From positions 1 through 11,615 of the forward strand of contig PCXJ01000058.1 in assembly GCA_002787615.1 (NCBI GenBank): a stretch of 11,615 bases of DNA, read 5' to 3'. The notes under the pieces are model-generated. The model did no database searches. It saw only the letters and a list, made by a program, of their open reading frames with translations, and was not told where the DNA came from. The stretch's first letter is position 1; each line of letters begins with the position of its first letter. This document shows positions 1-5,997 of the stretch, piece by piece. The translations under genes were made by a program, and so were the position numbers. Origin of the DNA: Alphaproteobacteria bacterium CG11_big_fil_rev_8_21_14_0_20_44_7. Its GTDB lineage: Bacteria; Pseudomonadota; Alphaproteobacteria; Rickettsiales; 21-14-0-20-44-7.

Positions 1-307
1 TAATATACTTCACCTGTGGGTAATTTAGCGCGTTTTCTGCGGTTTCAGGGTTGCGCGTATCAATAGAGATTATGCAGGCTTGGTTTATTTTCTCCAATAC
101 CGGCTCAAGCCTTGCCCATTCTTGGCTGTAGGTGAGGGGAGTTGCATCGGGGCGCGTGGATTCCGCGCCAATATCAATTACAAATGCGCCATCAGCCAGC
201 ATTTTTTCGGCATTTTCCAGCGCATTATCAATTTGGGAATTCTCGCCGCCATCGGAGAATGAGTCGGGCGTTATATTCAAAATGCCAAAAATTTCCATAA
301 ATCCCAT
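1..307 (-). CDS. folP: Dihydropteroate synthase, 5' part only (runs off left edge)
   Basis: Joins p-aminobenzoate to the pterin pyrophosphate to make dihydropteroate in cytosolic folate synthesis. About 102 N-terminal residues are present, against roughly 270 for the family; the rest lies beyond the window edge. Near the N-terminus is GILNITPDSFSDGG, the first DHPS signature, whose Asn binds the Mg-pyrophosphate. Further on come VIDIGAESTRPDA, the second signature with the pterin-loop STRP, and ISIDTRNPETA, matching the usual SIDT strand. The frame is open throughout. ATG at 307 gives MGFMEIFGILN. An in-frame ATG at 298 is equally possible, and neither has a good ribosome binding site. folK, the preceding pathway step, lies upstream on the same strand but is separated by about 226 bases holding a palindromic insert. 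Family assignment is firm; only the start is uncertain. Confidence 0.95.
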   Translation of the reverse strand, partial: MGFMEIFGILNITPDSFSDGGENSQIDNALENAEKMLADGAFVIDIGAESTRPDATPLTYSQEWARLEPVLEKINQACIISIDTRNPETAENALNYPQVKYI

Positions 308-348
308 AATGCAGTTTTTTGCGCATGAGGGAAGGGGTTTTGCAGGAA

Positions 349-516
349 TTAGCCTATAACTACAGAAGCTTCCTCACTAAGTGGAGCTTCCCGCCTTTCT
401 TTCTCGGCAGCTAAATGGCTTAACTCTACCTTAGTTCCCATCACCTGCACTGCATAATCCCGCGCGCGGCTCCTATAGTGACCACAGCTAGCTGCCGATA
501 CTGCAGTAAAAGCCGA
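349..516 (-). repeat. Palindrome-rich insert with a 55-codon open frame between folK and folP
   Basis: On the minus strand a stop-to-stop frame runs from 516 to the TAA at 351-349, giving 55 sense codons. It lacks an early ATG; the first is codon 26, just after two GTG codons. The product looks protein-like, with a basic stretch HYRSRARDY and a charged, helix-prone tail EKERREAPLSEEA. The DNA is packed with symmetry: perfect 10-base palindromes at 460-469 (CCGCGCGCGG), 485-494 (CAGCTAGCTG) and 499-508 (TACTGCAGTA), an 8-base one at 365-372 (GAAGCTTC), a perfect 9-base inverted repeat 405-413 / 489-497 (CGGCAGCTA / TAGCTGCCG), and AGCTTCC repeated directly near 369 and 387. I do not recognise the peptide. 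A small mobile palindromic element resembling Rickettsia palindromic elements, which carry an open frame, is the best explanation. A gene remnant is the alternative. Confidence 0.5.
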
Positions 517-533
517 TTAATTTATGTCAATAT

Positions 534-986
534 TTAATTATTCAGCCATTCCCAATCCGGCGCAAGCTCGCGCAATGGCAGGATGGCAAACGGGCGGGTG
601 AGCAATTCCTTATGCGGGATTTGCAAATTCGGCTCGTCAATCTGCAATTCGCCCCAAACGAGAATATCAATATCAATAATTCTCGGCGACCAGCGCTCAG
701 CAGCCAAATTGCGTCCCATTTCAACCTCGATTTCCTTTATGGCGTTTAGGAATTGCTGCGGCGAAATTTCCTGCGCCAGATGCCCGCTAATTGCCATATT
801 CAGATAATCAATATCCCATTCCGGCGGGGCATTTGCTGGCAGCAGGGCGGTGGTTTCGTATATTTTGGATTGGCGGATGTTGTTGAGCAGGCTATTCCCA
901 ATAAGGGATATAGCTTTTTGCAAATTAGCCTCTCTATTGCCGAGATTCGTTCCCAGCCCCAATATTATTAAATCATCATGCGTCAT
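534..986 (-). CDS. folK: 2-amino-4-hydroxy-6-hydroxymethyldihydropteridine pyrophosphokinase (HPPK)
   Basis: Transfers pyrophosphate from ATP to 6-hydroxymethyl-dihydropterin, making the substrate that FolP uses. The protein is 150 residues, close to the usual 155-175. The N-terminus has the family start LGLGTNLGNREANL. A central YLNMAISG segment follows. The family signature RWSPRIIDIDIL (about residues 98-109) carries the two metal-binding Asp residues of DxD. The C-terminal IPHKELLTRPFAILPL matches the conserved IPHP...RxFVLxPL block. ATG at 986 is the natural start for the GLGTNLGN strand. Only a weak GGA lies upstream. The gene begins just 21 bases beyond the hairpin that ends the OmpA-family gene, so its promoter must overlap that terminator or it depends on read-through. 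folP lies downstream in the same direction. Confidence 0.96.
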   Translation of the reverse strand: MTHDDLIILGLGTNLGNREANLQKAISLIGNSLLNNIRQSKIYETTALLPANAPPEWDIDYLNMAISGHLAQEISPQQFLNAIKEIEVEMGRNLAAERWSPRIIDIDILVWGELQIDEPNLQIPHKELLTRPFAILPLRELAPDWEWLNN

Positions 987-1007
987 AAATTACGTCCAAA
1001 GCCAGCA

Positions 1008-1043
1008 ATAAAAAAAGCCGCCGAGAAAACCCGACGGCTTTTA
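1008..1043 (-). terminator. Rho-independent terminator of the OmpA-family gene
   Basis: The arms AAAAGCCG (1013-1020) and CGGCTTTT (1035-1042) pair perfectly. After one C/A mismatch two further G-C pairs extend the stem. On the minus strand the stem is followed by an unbroken T run, giving a classic intrinsic terminator 23 bases beyond the stop codon of the OmpA-family gene. The plus-strand reading also ends in TTTT, but no plus-strand gene needs it. Confidence 0.9.
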
Positions 1044-1065
1044 AATCTAGTGCAATTAAAGCTTC

Positions 1066-1599
1066 TTATCTAAGAACTTCAATTTCTACACGACGGTTAA
1101 GTGCTTCAGGAACTTCGTCACCTGTAGGCACGGCATTTTGGCTTTCACCAAATCCGGATGTTGAAATTGAGCTTGCTGGAACACCGCGAGCAATAAGCGC
1201 ATTTTTCACGTTTGCAGCACGACGCTCAGAAAGAGCTTGGTTATATGATTGTGAAGCCAATGTATCAGCATGACCTGACAAATTAACGCTATAGCCGTTA
1301 AGCTCGCTAAGTCCGGCAGCTACTTCGTCAATAACTTGTTTGCCACGCGCGTTAAGAGTTGATTTATCCAAATCGAAATACACAACGTTAGGAACGCCGA
1401 TATTTGCAAGTTGACCTTTACATACATCACCTGATTGCTCTGGGTAATCGTGAGTTACGCAAGCGCCACGAAAGTCCAGAACCGCATTTCCGCGTGCGTC
1501 AAGCACGATAGAGCGCTCTGTTTGATGAGCCGATGCCAATACCGGTGCAGAGATTGCAACCACAGCTGCGCATAGTGCTAATTTACTTTTAATTTTCAT
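1066..1599 (-). CDS. OmpA-family peptidoglycan-associated envelope protein
   Basis: A 177-residue secreted protein that probably anchors the outer membrane to peptidoglycan. Residues 1-24 form a standard signal peptide: basic MKIKSK, a hydrophobic core, and cleavage after ASA before His25. There is no lipobox, so it is not a lipoprotein. Residues 25-65 form a short linker with two Cys (47 and 60) that could form a disulfide. Residues 70-177 are an OmpA C-terminal domain: VVYFDLDKSTLN, VNLSGHADTLAS, YNQALSERRAANVKNAL and ISTSGFGESQ, ending in LNRRVEIEVLR. These include the Asp and Arg positions that bind diaminopimelate. No beta-barrel is present, so it is not full-length OmpA. It differs from Pal in lacking the lipid anchor. 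ATG at 1599 has GAGG suitably upstream. A candidate promoter and a strong terminator suggest a single-gene, well expressed unit. Confidence 0.93.
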   Translation of the reverse strand: MKIKSKLALCAAVVAISAPVLASAHQTERSIVLDARGNAVLDFRGACVTHDYPEQSGDVCKGQLANIGVPNVVYFDLDKSTLNARGKQVIDEVAAGLSELNGYSVNLSGHADTLASQSYNQALSERRAANVKNALIARGVPASSISTSGFGESQNAVPTGDEVPEALNRRVEIEVLR

Positions 1600-1691
1600 T
1601 TTTATCCTCGTTGTTTGTGTTATTAATTAATTGTGCAAGGCAAGCGCCTCACGAAAAATAATGCCTACTTAATATAAAACTCTGCATAAAA

Positions 1692-1718
1692 AATCTATAA
1701 TTATTGTTAGAATGTCAA
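1692..1718 (-). promoter_or_regulatory. Candidate sigma-70 promoter for the OmpA-family gene
   Basis: On the minus strand a perfect TTGACA (1718-1713) is followed after 15 bases by TAGATT (1697-1692) within TATAGATT. It lies about 90 bases upstream of the start codon. The -35 box is ideal, while the spacing is shorter than the preferred 16-18 and the -10 is imperfect, so this is a candidate only. Confidence 0.45.
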
Positions 1719-1820
1719 GAAAAACCGCATTTTTATCGGAAAATGACAGTAATTGTGGTTTTTACGCAAGCCTAGATTGCAGTTACCCGCTCAAATCCCT
1801 CTCGCAATCTCTTAAGCAAA

Positions 1821-1847
1821 TGATTTTTCACGGTTTATGAAAAATCA
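1821..1847. repeat. Perfect 10-base inverted repeat, possible operator or RNA hairpin
   Basis: TGATTTTTCA (1821-1830) and TGAAAAATCA (1838-1847) are exact complements separated by CGGTTTA. The left arm and loop include TTTTTCACG, eight of nine matches to the relaxed DnaA box TTWTNCACA. The site lies about 240 bases upstream of the rhodanese start, so an operator role or a structured transcript is possible. No T run follows directly, so it is not an ordinary terminator. Confidence 0.55.
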
Positions 1848-2089
1848 CCTCGAAAATAAAGGCGAAACTATCAATTTTGATGTATAATTTTAGTGTTTAT
1901 TGGTGATAATTTTGCTCCTCTTGGCTCTAAGGATGTCAAGATAAAAAAGTGCGTTTTTTTAAAAAAAACCTCTTGTAATAATCGCCGAATTTACGTTTAT
2001 TGAAAATCCTTCAGCCGAACTACTGGGAAAAGAAATTTGGCTGTTTCTATAGGTTTTAACGCCTAACTATAAGAATATACTGGGATAAT

Positions 2090-2494
2090 ATGGGAATGAG
2101 CTATAGCGGTGATTTGTCACTTGCTGAGGCATGGAATTTGTTGTCAAACAACCATGATTCAGTATTGATTGACGTAAGAACTCAGGAAGAATGGAATGGC
2201 ATTGGCGTGCCGGATTTGGCATCGCTTAATAAACAAGCAATCCTCCTTCCTTGGGCGCTCGCTCCGGATTATCGCCACAATCCTGAGTTTTTGCAAAAAT
2301 TCACTGCATTAGAATTACCACTAGATACAAAGCTGCTTTTTATCTGCAAAGCGGGCGGACGTTCTGCGCAGGCAGCCTCAACGATTGCTCAGCTCGGCTA
2401 TACAAATTGCCATAATGTAGCTGGCGGATTTGATGGAAACGGCGTTGATACTTGCTGGAAAAGCGAAAACTTACCATGGAAGGAATGCGCATGA
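2090..2494 (+). CDS. Single-domain rhodanese-like protein
   Basis: A 134-residue cytosolic protein with one rhodanese domain, likely to carry sulfur as a cysteine persulfide; the physiological acceptor is unknown. The CH2A-like element LIDVRTQEEWNGIGVPD (residues 26-42) precedes the catalytic loop FICKAGGRSAQAA, whose nucleophile is Cys86 and which has the usual GxRS. The tail VAGGFDGN is also typical. There is no signal peptide or membrane segment. ATG 2090 is listed; ATG 2096 two codons later is possible, and neither has a clear ribosome binding site. The stop TGA overlaps the dnaA start as ATGA, implying translational coupling. Domain assignment is firm but the substrate cannot be read from sequence. 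Confidence 0.93.
   Translation: MGMSYSGDLSLAEAWNLLSNNHDSVLIDVRTQEEWNGIGVPDLASLNKQAILLPWALAPDYRHNPEFLQKFTALELPLDTKLLFICKAGGRSAQAASTIAQLGYTNCHNVAGGFDGNGVDTCWKSENLPWKECA
2478..2484 (+). promoter_or_regulatory. Ribosome binding site deciding the dnaA start
   Basis: GGAAGGA lies six bases before ATG 2491. It is too close to ATG 2485 and lies downstream of the in-frame TTG 2452 and overlaps ATG 2476, so it favours 2491 as the dnaA start. That start also gives the ATGA overlap with the rhodanese stop. Confidence 0.75.
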
Positions 2495-3864
2495 ACCAGC
2501 TAGCCCAAAAGAATTTAGATAATGTTGATGTCTGGCAGCAAATTTGCACGGAATTAAAAAAGCGTATCGGCAATGCGACATATAATAGCTGGATAAATCC
2601 ACTGAAACTGGTTAGCTTAGAAAATCACGAATTGCAGCTCTCTGCACCAACCAAATTTATTGCTGATTGGGTTGAAACCCATTTTTATCCAAAAATCCGC
2701 GCTCTATCTCCGGTAGAAATTCGCACCATCAGCATTTCAATCGGAGGTTTAAACGAGCAAACGCCACCCGCTTCGGAAGCAGTTGAAGTTGCCCCTGAAA
2801 CAAAAGTAATAAATATTGATAATTACAATGAAGCTATCTCATCGCGCATAGATAAACGCTATCGGTTTGATAATTTCATCACCGCCTCATCAAATGACAT
2901 CGCCTTTGCTGCGGCAAAAAAAGTGGCAGAGAAGGGCGGAGATGCTGGCTTCAATCCATTATTCCTACATGCAGGCGTGGGCTTGGGCAAAACTCATTTG
3001 CTCCATGCAATTGCAAATTATAATCTGGATAACAACACAGGGCGCAAAGTTCTATATCTTTCTGCCGAGAAATTTCTGCATTGCTTTATTCGCTCTTTGC
3101 GCGATAAAAAAATCTTGGAATTCAAGGAAGAATTACGCTCTGCCGACATTTTGATGATTGATGACTTCCAATTCATTTGCGGCAAGGAATCCACTCAGCA
3201 AGAATTTTTCCACACATTCAACGCCTTAGTTGATAGCGGCAAACAGCTTGTGATTTCCTGTGACCGCGCTCCTTCCGAATTCACCGAATTAGAAGAAAGA
3301 ATGCGCTCACGCCTAGCTTCCGGCTTGGTGATGGATATTGAAAAAACTGATTATAATTTACGCCTACAAATCCTAAAATCAAAAACTGCCGAGCATGAAG
3401 CGCAGATTTCTGATGAAATTCTGGAGTTCATGGCAGAAAAAATCACCAGCAATGTACGTGAGCTTGAAGGCGCATTAAACCGCATTACCGCCCGCACTTC
3501 ATTGGTAAGCCGCCAGATTGATATTGATAGTGCAAAAAACTGGATTGCTGATTTACTGAAAGTGAAAACAAAAGATATCTCAATTCAAGAAATCCAGAAA
3601 GAAGTCGCCGCAGAATTTAACATTAATCTTTCTGATATGGTTTCATCTTCACGCGCTAAGCAAATTGCCCGTCCACGCCAAATTGCTATGTATCTCGCCA
3701 AAAAGCTTACGACCAGCTCTTTGATGGAAATCGGCAAAATGTTTGGCGGCAAAGACCACACAACGGTCATGCATGCTTGCAAAAAGATTGATGAATTGCA
3801 ACGCGAAGATTTAGGCTTCATGAATTCAATTGAAACTTTGACAGCAAAGCTGAAAAGCTGTTAA
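2491..3864 (+). CDS. dnaA: Chromosomal replication initiator protein DnaA
   Basis: Binds DnaA boxes at the origin, forms an ATP-dependent filament, opens the duplex and loads the helicase. The 457-residue protein has all four domains: N-terminal helicase-interacting domain (1-85, with the WxxWI-type YNSWINPL at 31-38); a short variable linker (86-125); the AAA+ domain (126-350) with P-loop AGVGLGKTH (161-169), Walker B ILMIDD (220-225) and arginine-finger region RMRSRLASGL; and the DNA-binding domain with signature GKDHTTVMHACKKI (420-433). The P-loop reads LHAGVGLGKT where most relatives have LYGGVGLGKT; Ala is allowed at that position, so activity is expected. The start at 2491 is chosen from the upstream GGAAGGA and the overlap with the rhodanese. 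ccmG starts eight bases after the stop. This appears to be an internal operon gene rather than the first gene of a dnaA-dnaN unit. Confidence 0.98.
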   Translation: MNQLAQKNLDNVDVWQQICTELKKRIGNATYNSWINPLKLVSLENHELQLSAPTKFIADWVETHFYPKIRALSPVEIRTISISIGGLNEQTPPASEAVEVAPETKVINIDNYNEAISSRIDKRYRFDNFITASSNDIAFAAAKKVAEKGGDAGFNPLFLHAGVGLGKTHLLHAIANYNLDNNTGRKVLYLSAEKFLHCFIRSLRDKKILEFKEELRSADILMIDDFQFICGKESTQQEFFHTFNALVDSGKQLVISCDRAPSEFTELEERMRSRLASGLVMDIEKTDYNLRLQILKSKTAEHEAQISDEILEFMAEKITSNVRELEGALNRITARTSLVSRQIDIDSAKNWIADLLKVKTKDISIQEIQKEVAAEFNINLSDMVSSSRAKQIARPRQIAMYLAKKLTTSSLMEIGKMFGGKDHTTVMHACKKIDELQREDLGFMNSIETLTAKLKSC

Positions 3865-3872
3865 ATCCGCCT

Positions 3873-4403
3873 ATGAAATTCAAAAACTTTATTCCTGCAT
3901 TAATATTCCTACTGCTGGCTTGGATTCTGGTATTCGTCACCGACCTTGAGGACAACCCGAATTATTACCCAACAATGATTGGCAAGGATGTTGCCGAGTT
4001 TGAAACGATATTGCTATATAATAATGGCACGCTTTCCTCGGAAGAGCTGAAAAATAACACAATCCTGAATTTCTGGGCATCATGGTGCGTTGCCTGCAAA
4101 GCCGAGCATGAATATCTCATGCAAATGAAGGAGGAGGGCTTCCCCATATATTCCATCAATAGCGGTGATAAAATTGATGCGGCAAAGGAATATTTGCTGC
4201 ATAACGGCAATGCCTTCATCAAAACCGGAATTGACCCAAGGCGGAAGCTTGCGTTTTTAATGGGTGTAACAGGAATGCCGGAAACCTTTGTAATTGGCAA
4301 AGACGGCAAAATATACTTTCACCATCGCGGGATTTTAACCGAAGATATCGTAACAAAAAAAATAAAGCCGATTTTAGATGAGCTTAATAAAAAAGATTTT
4401 TAG
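3873..4403 (+). CDS. ccmG: Thioredoxin-like cytochrome c maturation protein CcmG/DsbE
   Basis: A membrane-anchored thiol oxidoreductase facing the periplasm. It reduces apocytochrome c or CcmH so that haem can be ligated. In the 176-residue protein, residues 8-23 form the single N-terminal anchor after basic MKFK. The thioredoxin-fold domain follows, with the redox motif WCVAC (Cys72 and Cys75) within NFWASWCVAC. The cis-Pro loop GVTGMPETFVIG (131-142) matches the GVYGxPETFxI family mark, including the Glu characteristic of CcmG. The gene begins eight bases after dnaA, without a clear ribosome binding site, and its end overlaps ccmH by 26 bases. ccmH next to it supports CcmG over a generic DsbE or TlpA. 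ccmF is not in the window. Confidence 0.93.
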   Translation: MKFKNFIPALIFLLLAWILVFVTDLEDNPNYYPTMIGKDVAEFETILLYNNGTLSSEELKNNTILNFWASWCVACKAEHEYLMQMKEEGFPIYSINSGDKIDAAKEYLLHNGNAFIKTGIDPRRKLAFLMGVTGMPETFVIGKDGKIYFHHRGILTEDIVTKKIKPILDELNKKDF

Positions 4404-4782
4404 CATTTGTTTGTTTCTTTTCGCACTCAACGCTGCTGCATTTGAGTATGAGCAGAAATTGCGTGATGAGCATCTCGAAGAAACTGCGCAGGAAGTTTTT
4501 CACGAAATTCGCTGCTTAGTATGCGCAGGGGAATCTCTGGCAGAATCCGAAGCTGACTTCTCCCGTGATTTACGCCGCGAAGTGCGCGAAAGATTAATGG
4601 TCGGCGAAAGCAAAGATGAGGTGCTGGCATTTCTGACAAAAAGCTATGGTCAACAAATCCTACAAACCCCGCCAATTGCACCTGCAACCTATCTCTTGTG
4701 GCTAACGCCGTTGCTATTGCTGATATTAGGCGTTATAGTGATGCGAAATGGACGTAATAAATCTAACCAAGAATCTGATTAA
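4378..4782 (+). CDS. ccmH: Cytochrome c maturation protein CcmH
   Basis: A membrane protein of the haem-lyase complex with CcmF. Its thiol pair handles apocytochrome c before haem attachment. The 134-residue protein begins with a signal-like segment (MSLIKKIFSICLFLF..., about 1-21). The conserved domain holds RCLVCAGESL (Cys46 and Cys49), matching the RCxxCQxxS family motif with Ala-Gly replacing the usual Gln. DLRREVRERL...GESKDEVLAFLTKSYG follows, the usual three-helix bundle tail. Residues 103-121 form a second membrane helix. The length fits the short alphaproteobacterial CcmH/CycL without the TPR domain of E. coli CcmH. The gene overlaps ccmG by 26 bases and dapE by 35 bases, so translation is probably coupled throughout. 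Confidence 0.93.
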   Translation: MSLIKKIFSICLFLFALNAAAFEYEQKLRDEHLEETAQEVFHEIRCLVCAGESLAESEADFSRDLRREVRERLMVGESKDEVLAFLTKSYGQQILQTPPIAPATYLLWLTPLLLLILGVIVMRNGRNKSNQESD

Positions 4783-5851
4783 TTGCCCCTCGGTTACACC
4801 GGAGGAGGGCGGCGCATTGCAGCTTTTGCAGGATGCGCTTGAGCCGCGCGGCTTCAAATGTGAACGCATGAAATTTGCCGAAGTGGATAATCTCTATGCC
4901 AAACTTGATGGCGGCGGGCGCAATTTCTGCTTTGCCGGACATACGGACGTTGTTCCTGTGGGCGATGAATCCAAATGGACATTCCCGCCATTTGAGGCAA
5001 CTGAAAAAGACGGCTATTTATATGGGCGCGGCGCGGTGGATATGAAATCTGCTATTTGTGCCTTTGTTGCAGCAATTAGTGAATATCAACCCAAAACCGG
5101 CTCAATATCATTATTGATTACGGCTGATGAAGAAGGGCCGGGAATAAACGGTACAAAAAAAGTGCTGGAAGCTTTAGCTGAACGTGGCGAAAAAATTGAT
5201 GCCTGCATTGTCGGCGAGCCAACAAATCCCGAAAAGCTCGGCGAGATGATAAAAATCGGACGGCGCGGCAGTATGAATGGCATAATCACAGTGCGCGGGG
5301 TGCAGGGTCATGTCGCATATCCACATAATGCCGATAATCCGGTGACGAAGCTGGTGAATATATTGCATGAATTGCAAAATAAAGTGCTGGATAACGGCAC
5401 AGAGCATTTTGACCCAAGCAATCTTGAAATCGTGACTGTGGATGTTGGCAATAAGGCAACTAATGTCATTCCGGCAGAAGCGCGGGCAGTCTTCAATATT
5501 CGCTTTAATAATCAACATTCCTCCGCAAGTTTGAAGGAATGGGCAAAATCCGTGATTATCGCCAATGGTGGCGAGGTGGAATTCCACGTTTCGGGTGAAT
5601 CATTCCTGACAAAACCGGGGGAATTAAGCGAGATTATGGCGAAAGCCGTTGCGGAAGTAACGGGAATAACTCCGGTGCTTTCCACCACGGGTGGCACTTC
5701 GGATGCGCGCTTTATCGCTGATTATACCGAAGTTGTGGAGTTTGGCTTAATCAACAAAACCGCGCATCAGGTTGATGAGCGCGTGTTATTGCATGAAATC
5801 CAAGCATTACAGGATATTTACTTGCGCACCCTCAAAGCATATTTTGGCTGA
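4748..5851 (+). CDS. dapE: Succinyl-diaminopimelate desuccinylase
   Basis: A di-zinc M20-family hydrolase that cleaves N-succinyl-L,L-diaminopimelate to succinate and L,L-diaminopimelate, on the route to lysine and meso-DAP for peptidoglycan. At 367 residues it is about normal length (E. coli 375). Visible active-site residues are His65 and Asp67 in FAGHTDVVPVGD, the bridging Asp98 in GRGAVDMKS, general base Glu128 and metal ligand Glu129 in ITADEEGPG, Glu157 in VGEPTN, and His340 in NKTAHQVDE. GRRGSMNG and STTGGTSDARF are further DapE marks that separate it from ArgE. The start ATG 4748 lies inside the end of ccmH. It is the last gene of the tight 2090-5851 cluster. A hairpin-pair repeat begins 15 bases after its stop and may protect or end the transcript. 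Confidence 0.97.
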   Translation: MDVINLTKNLINCPSVTPEEGGALQLLQDALEPRGFKCERMKFAEVDNLYAKLDGGGRNFCFAGHTDVVPVGDESKWTFPPFEATEKDGYLYGRGAVDMKSAICAFVAAISEYQPKTGSISLLITADEEGPGINGTKKVLEALAERGEKIDACIVGEPTNPEKLGEMIKIGRRGSMNGIITVRGVQGHVAYPHNADNPVTKLVNILHELQNKVLDNGTEHFDPSNLEIVTVDVGNKATNVIPAEARAVFNIRFNNQHSSASLKEWAKSVIIANGGEVEFHVSGESFLTKPGELSEIMAKAVAEVTGITPVLSTTGGTSDARFIADYTEVVEFGLINKTAHQVDERVLLHEIQALQDIYLRTLKAYFG

Positions 5852-5866
5852 TTGGACGGTTTATGT

Positions 5867-5961
5867 TGTCATCCCGTCGCATGACGGGATCCAGAGTTTG
5901 TGAAGCAATTAAGACCCCACGGGCTTATAACCCTAGATTCCAGCATAGAGCTGGAATGACA
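5867..5961. repeat. Hairpin-pair palindromic repeat, copy 1
   Basis: A 95-base element bounded by TGTCAT (5867-5872) and ATGACA (5956-5961), which are exact complements. Just inside each end lies a perfect hairpin: ATCCCGTC / GACGGGAT around GCAT (5871-5890), and ATTCCAGC / GCTGGAAT around ATAGA (5937-5957). The centre is unpaired apart from a small GGG / CCC pairing. There is no coding frame. The structure fits a non-autonomous intergenic repeat, of REP or MITE type, as found in Rickettsiales-like genomes. A related copy is at 7187-7268. Confidence 0.75.
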
Positions 5962-5997
5962 GATTTTTTATACTTAGATGGCAGAAGAGATTAAAAA

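Larger units (their letters stand above)
1600..2089. other. 490-base divergent intergenic region with stacked inverted repeats
   Basis: No coding frame of credible quality is present. Three inverted repeats follow one another: 1720-1729 with 1754-1763 (AAAAACCGCA / TGTGGTTTTT, one G-U pair); 1774-1780 with 1804-1810 (AGATTGC / GCAATCT, perfect); and 1821-1830 with 1838-1847 (TGATTTTTCA / TGAAAAATCA, perfect, 7-base loop). A run of seven T then eight A sits at 1954-1968 and may bend the DNA. ATGTCAAGA occurs twice (1712-1720 and 1933-1941), each time followed by an A run, a short GC core and a T run. A TATAAT occurs at 1883-1888 but has no matching -35 box. The region must hold the promoter for the rhodanese-dnaA cluster, which I could not locate with confidence. 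I see no cluster of consensus DnaA boxes, so there is no evidence for an origin here. Confidence 0.6.

Noticed and set aside
1600..2089. Replication origin next to dnaA
   Set aside because: Apart from one eight-of-nine match (TTTTTCACG, 1824-1832) I see no cluster of DnaA boxes, and in alphaproteobacteria the origin is often not beside dnaA.
2452..2490. Longer dnaA start at TTG 2452, ATG 2476 or ATG 2485
   Set aside because: The best ribosome binding site (GGAAGGA, 2478-2484) has ideal spacing only to ATG 2491, and that start gives the usual ATGA overlap.
4881..4888. DnaA-box-like GTGGATAA within dapE (and a similar AGTGGATAA near 6763)
   Set aside because: Isolated matches inside coding sequence are expected by chance.
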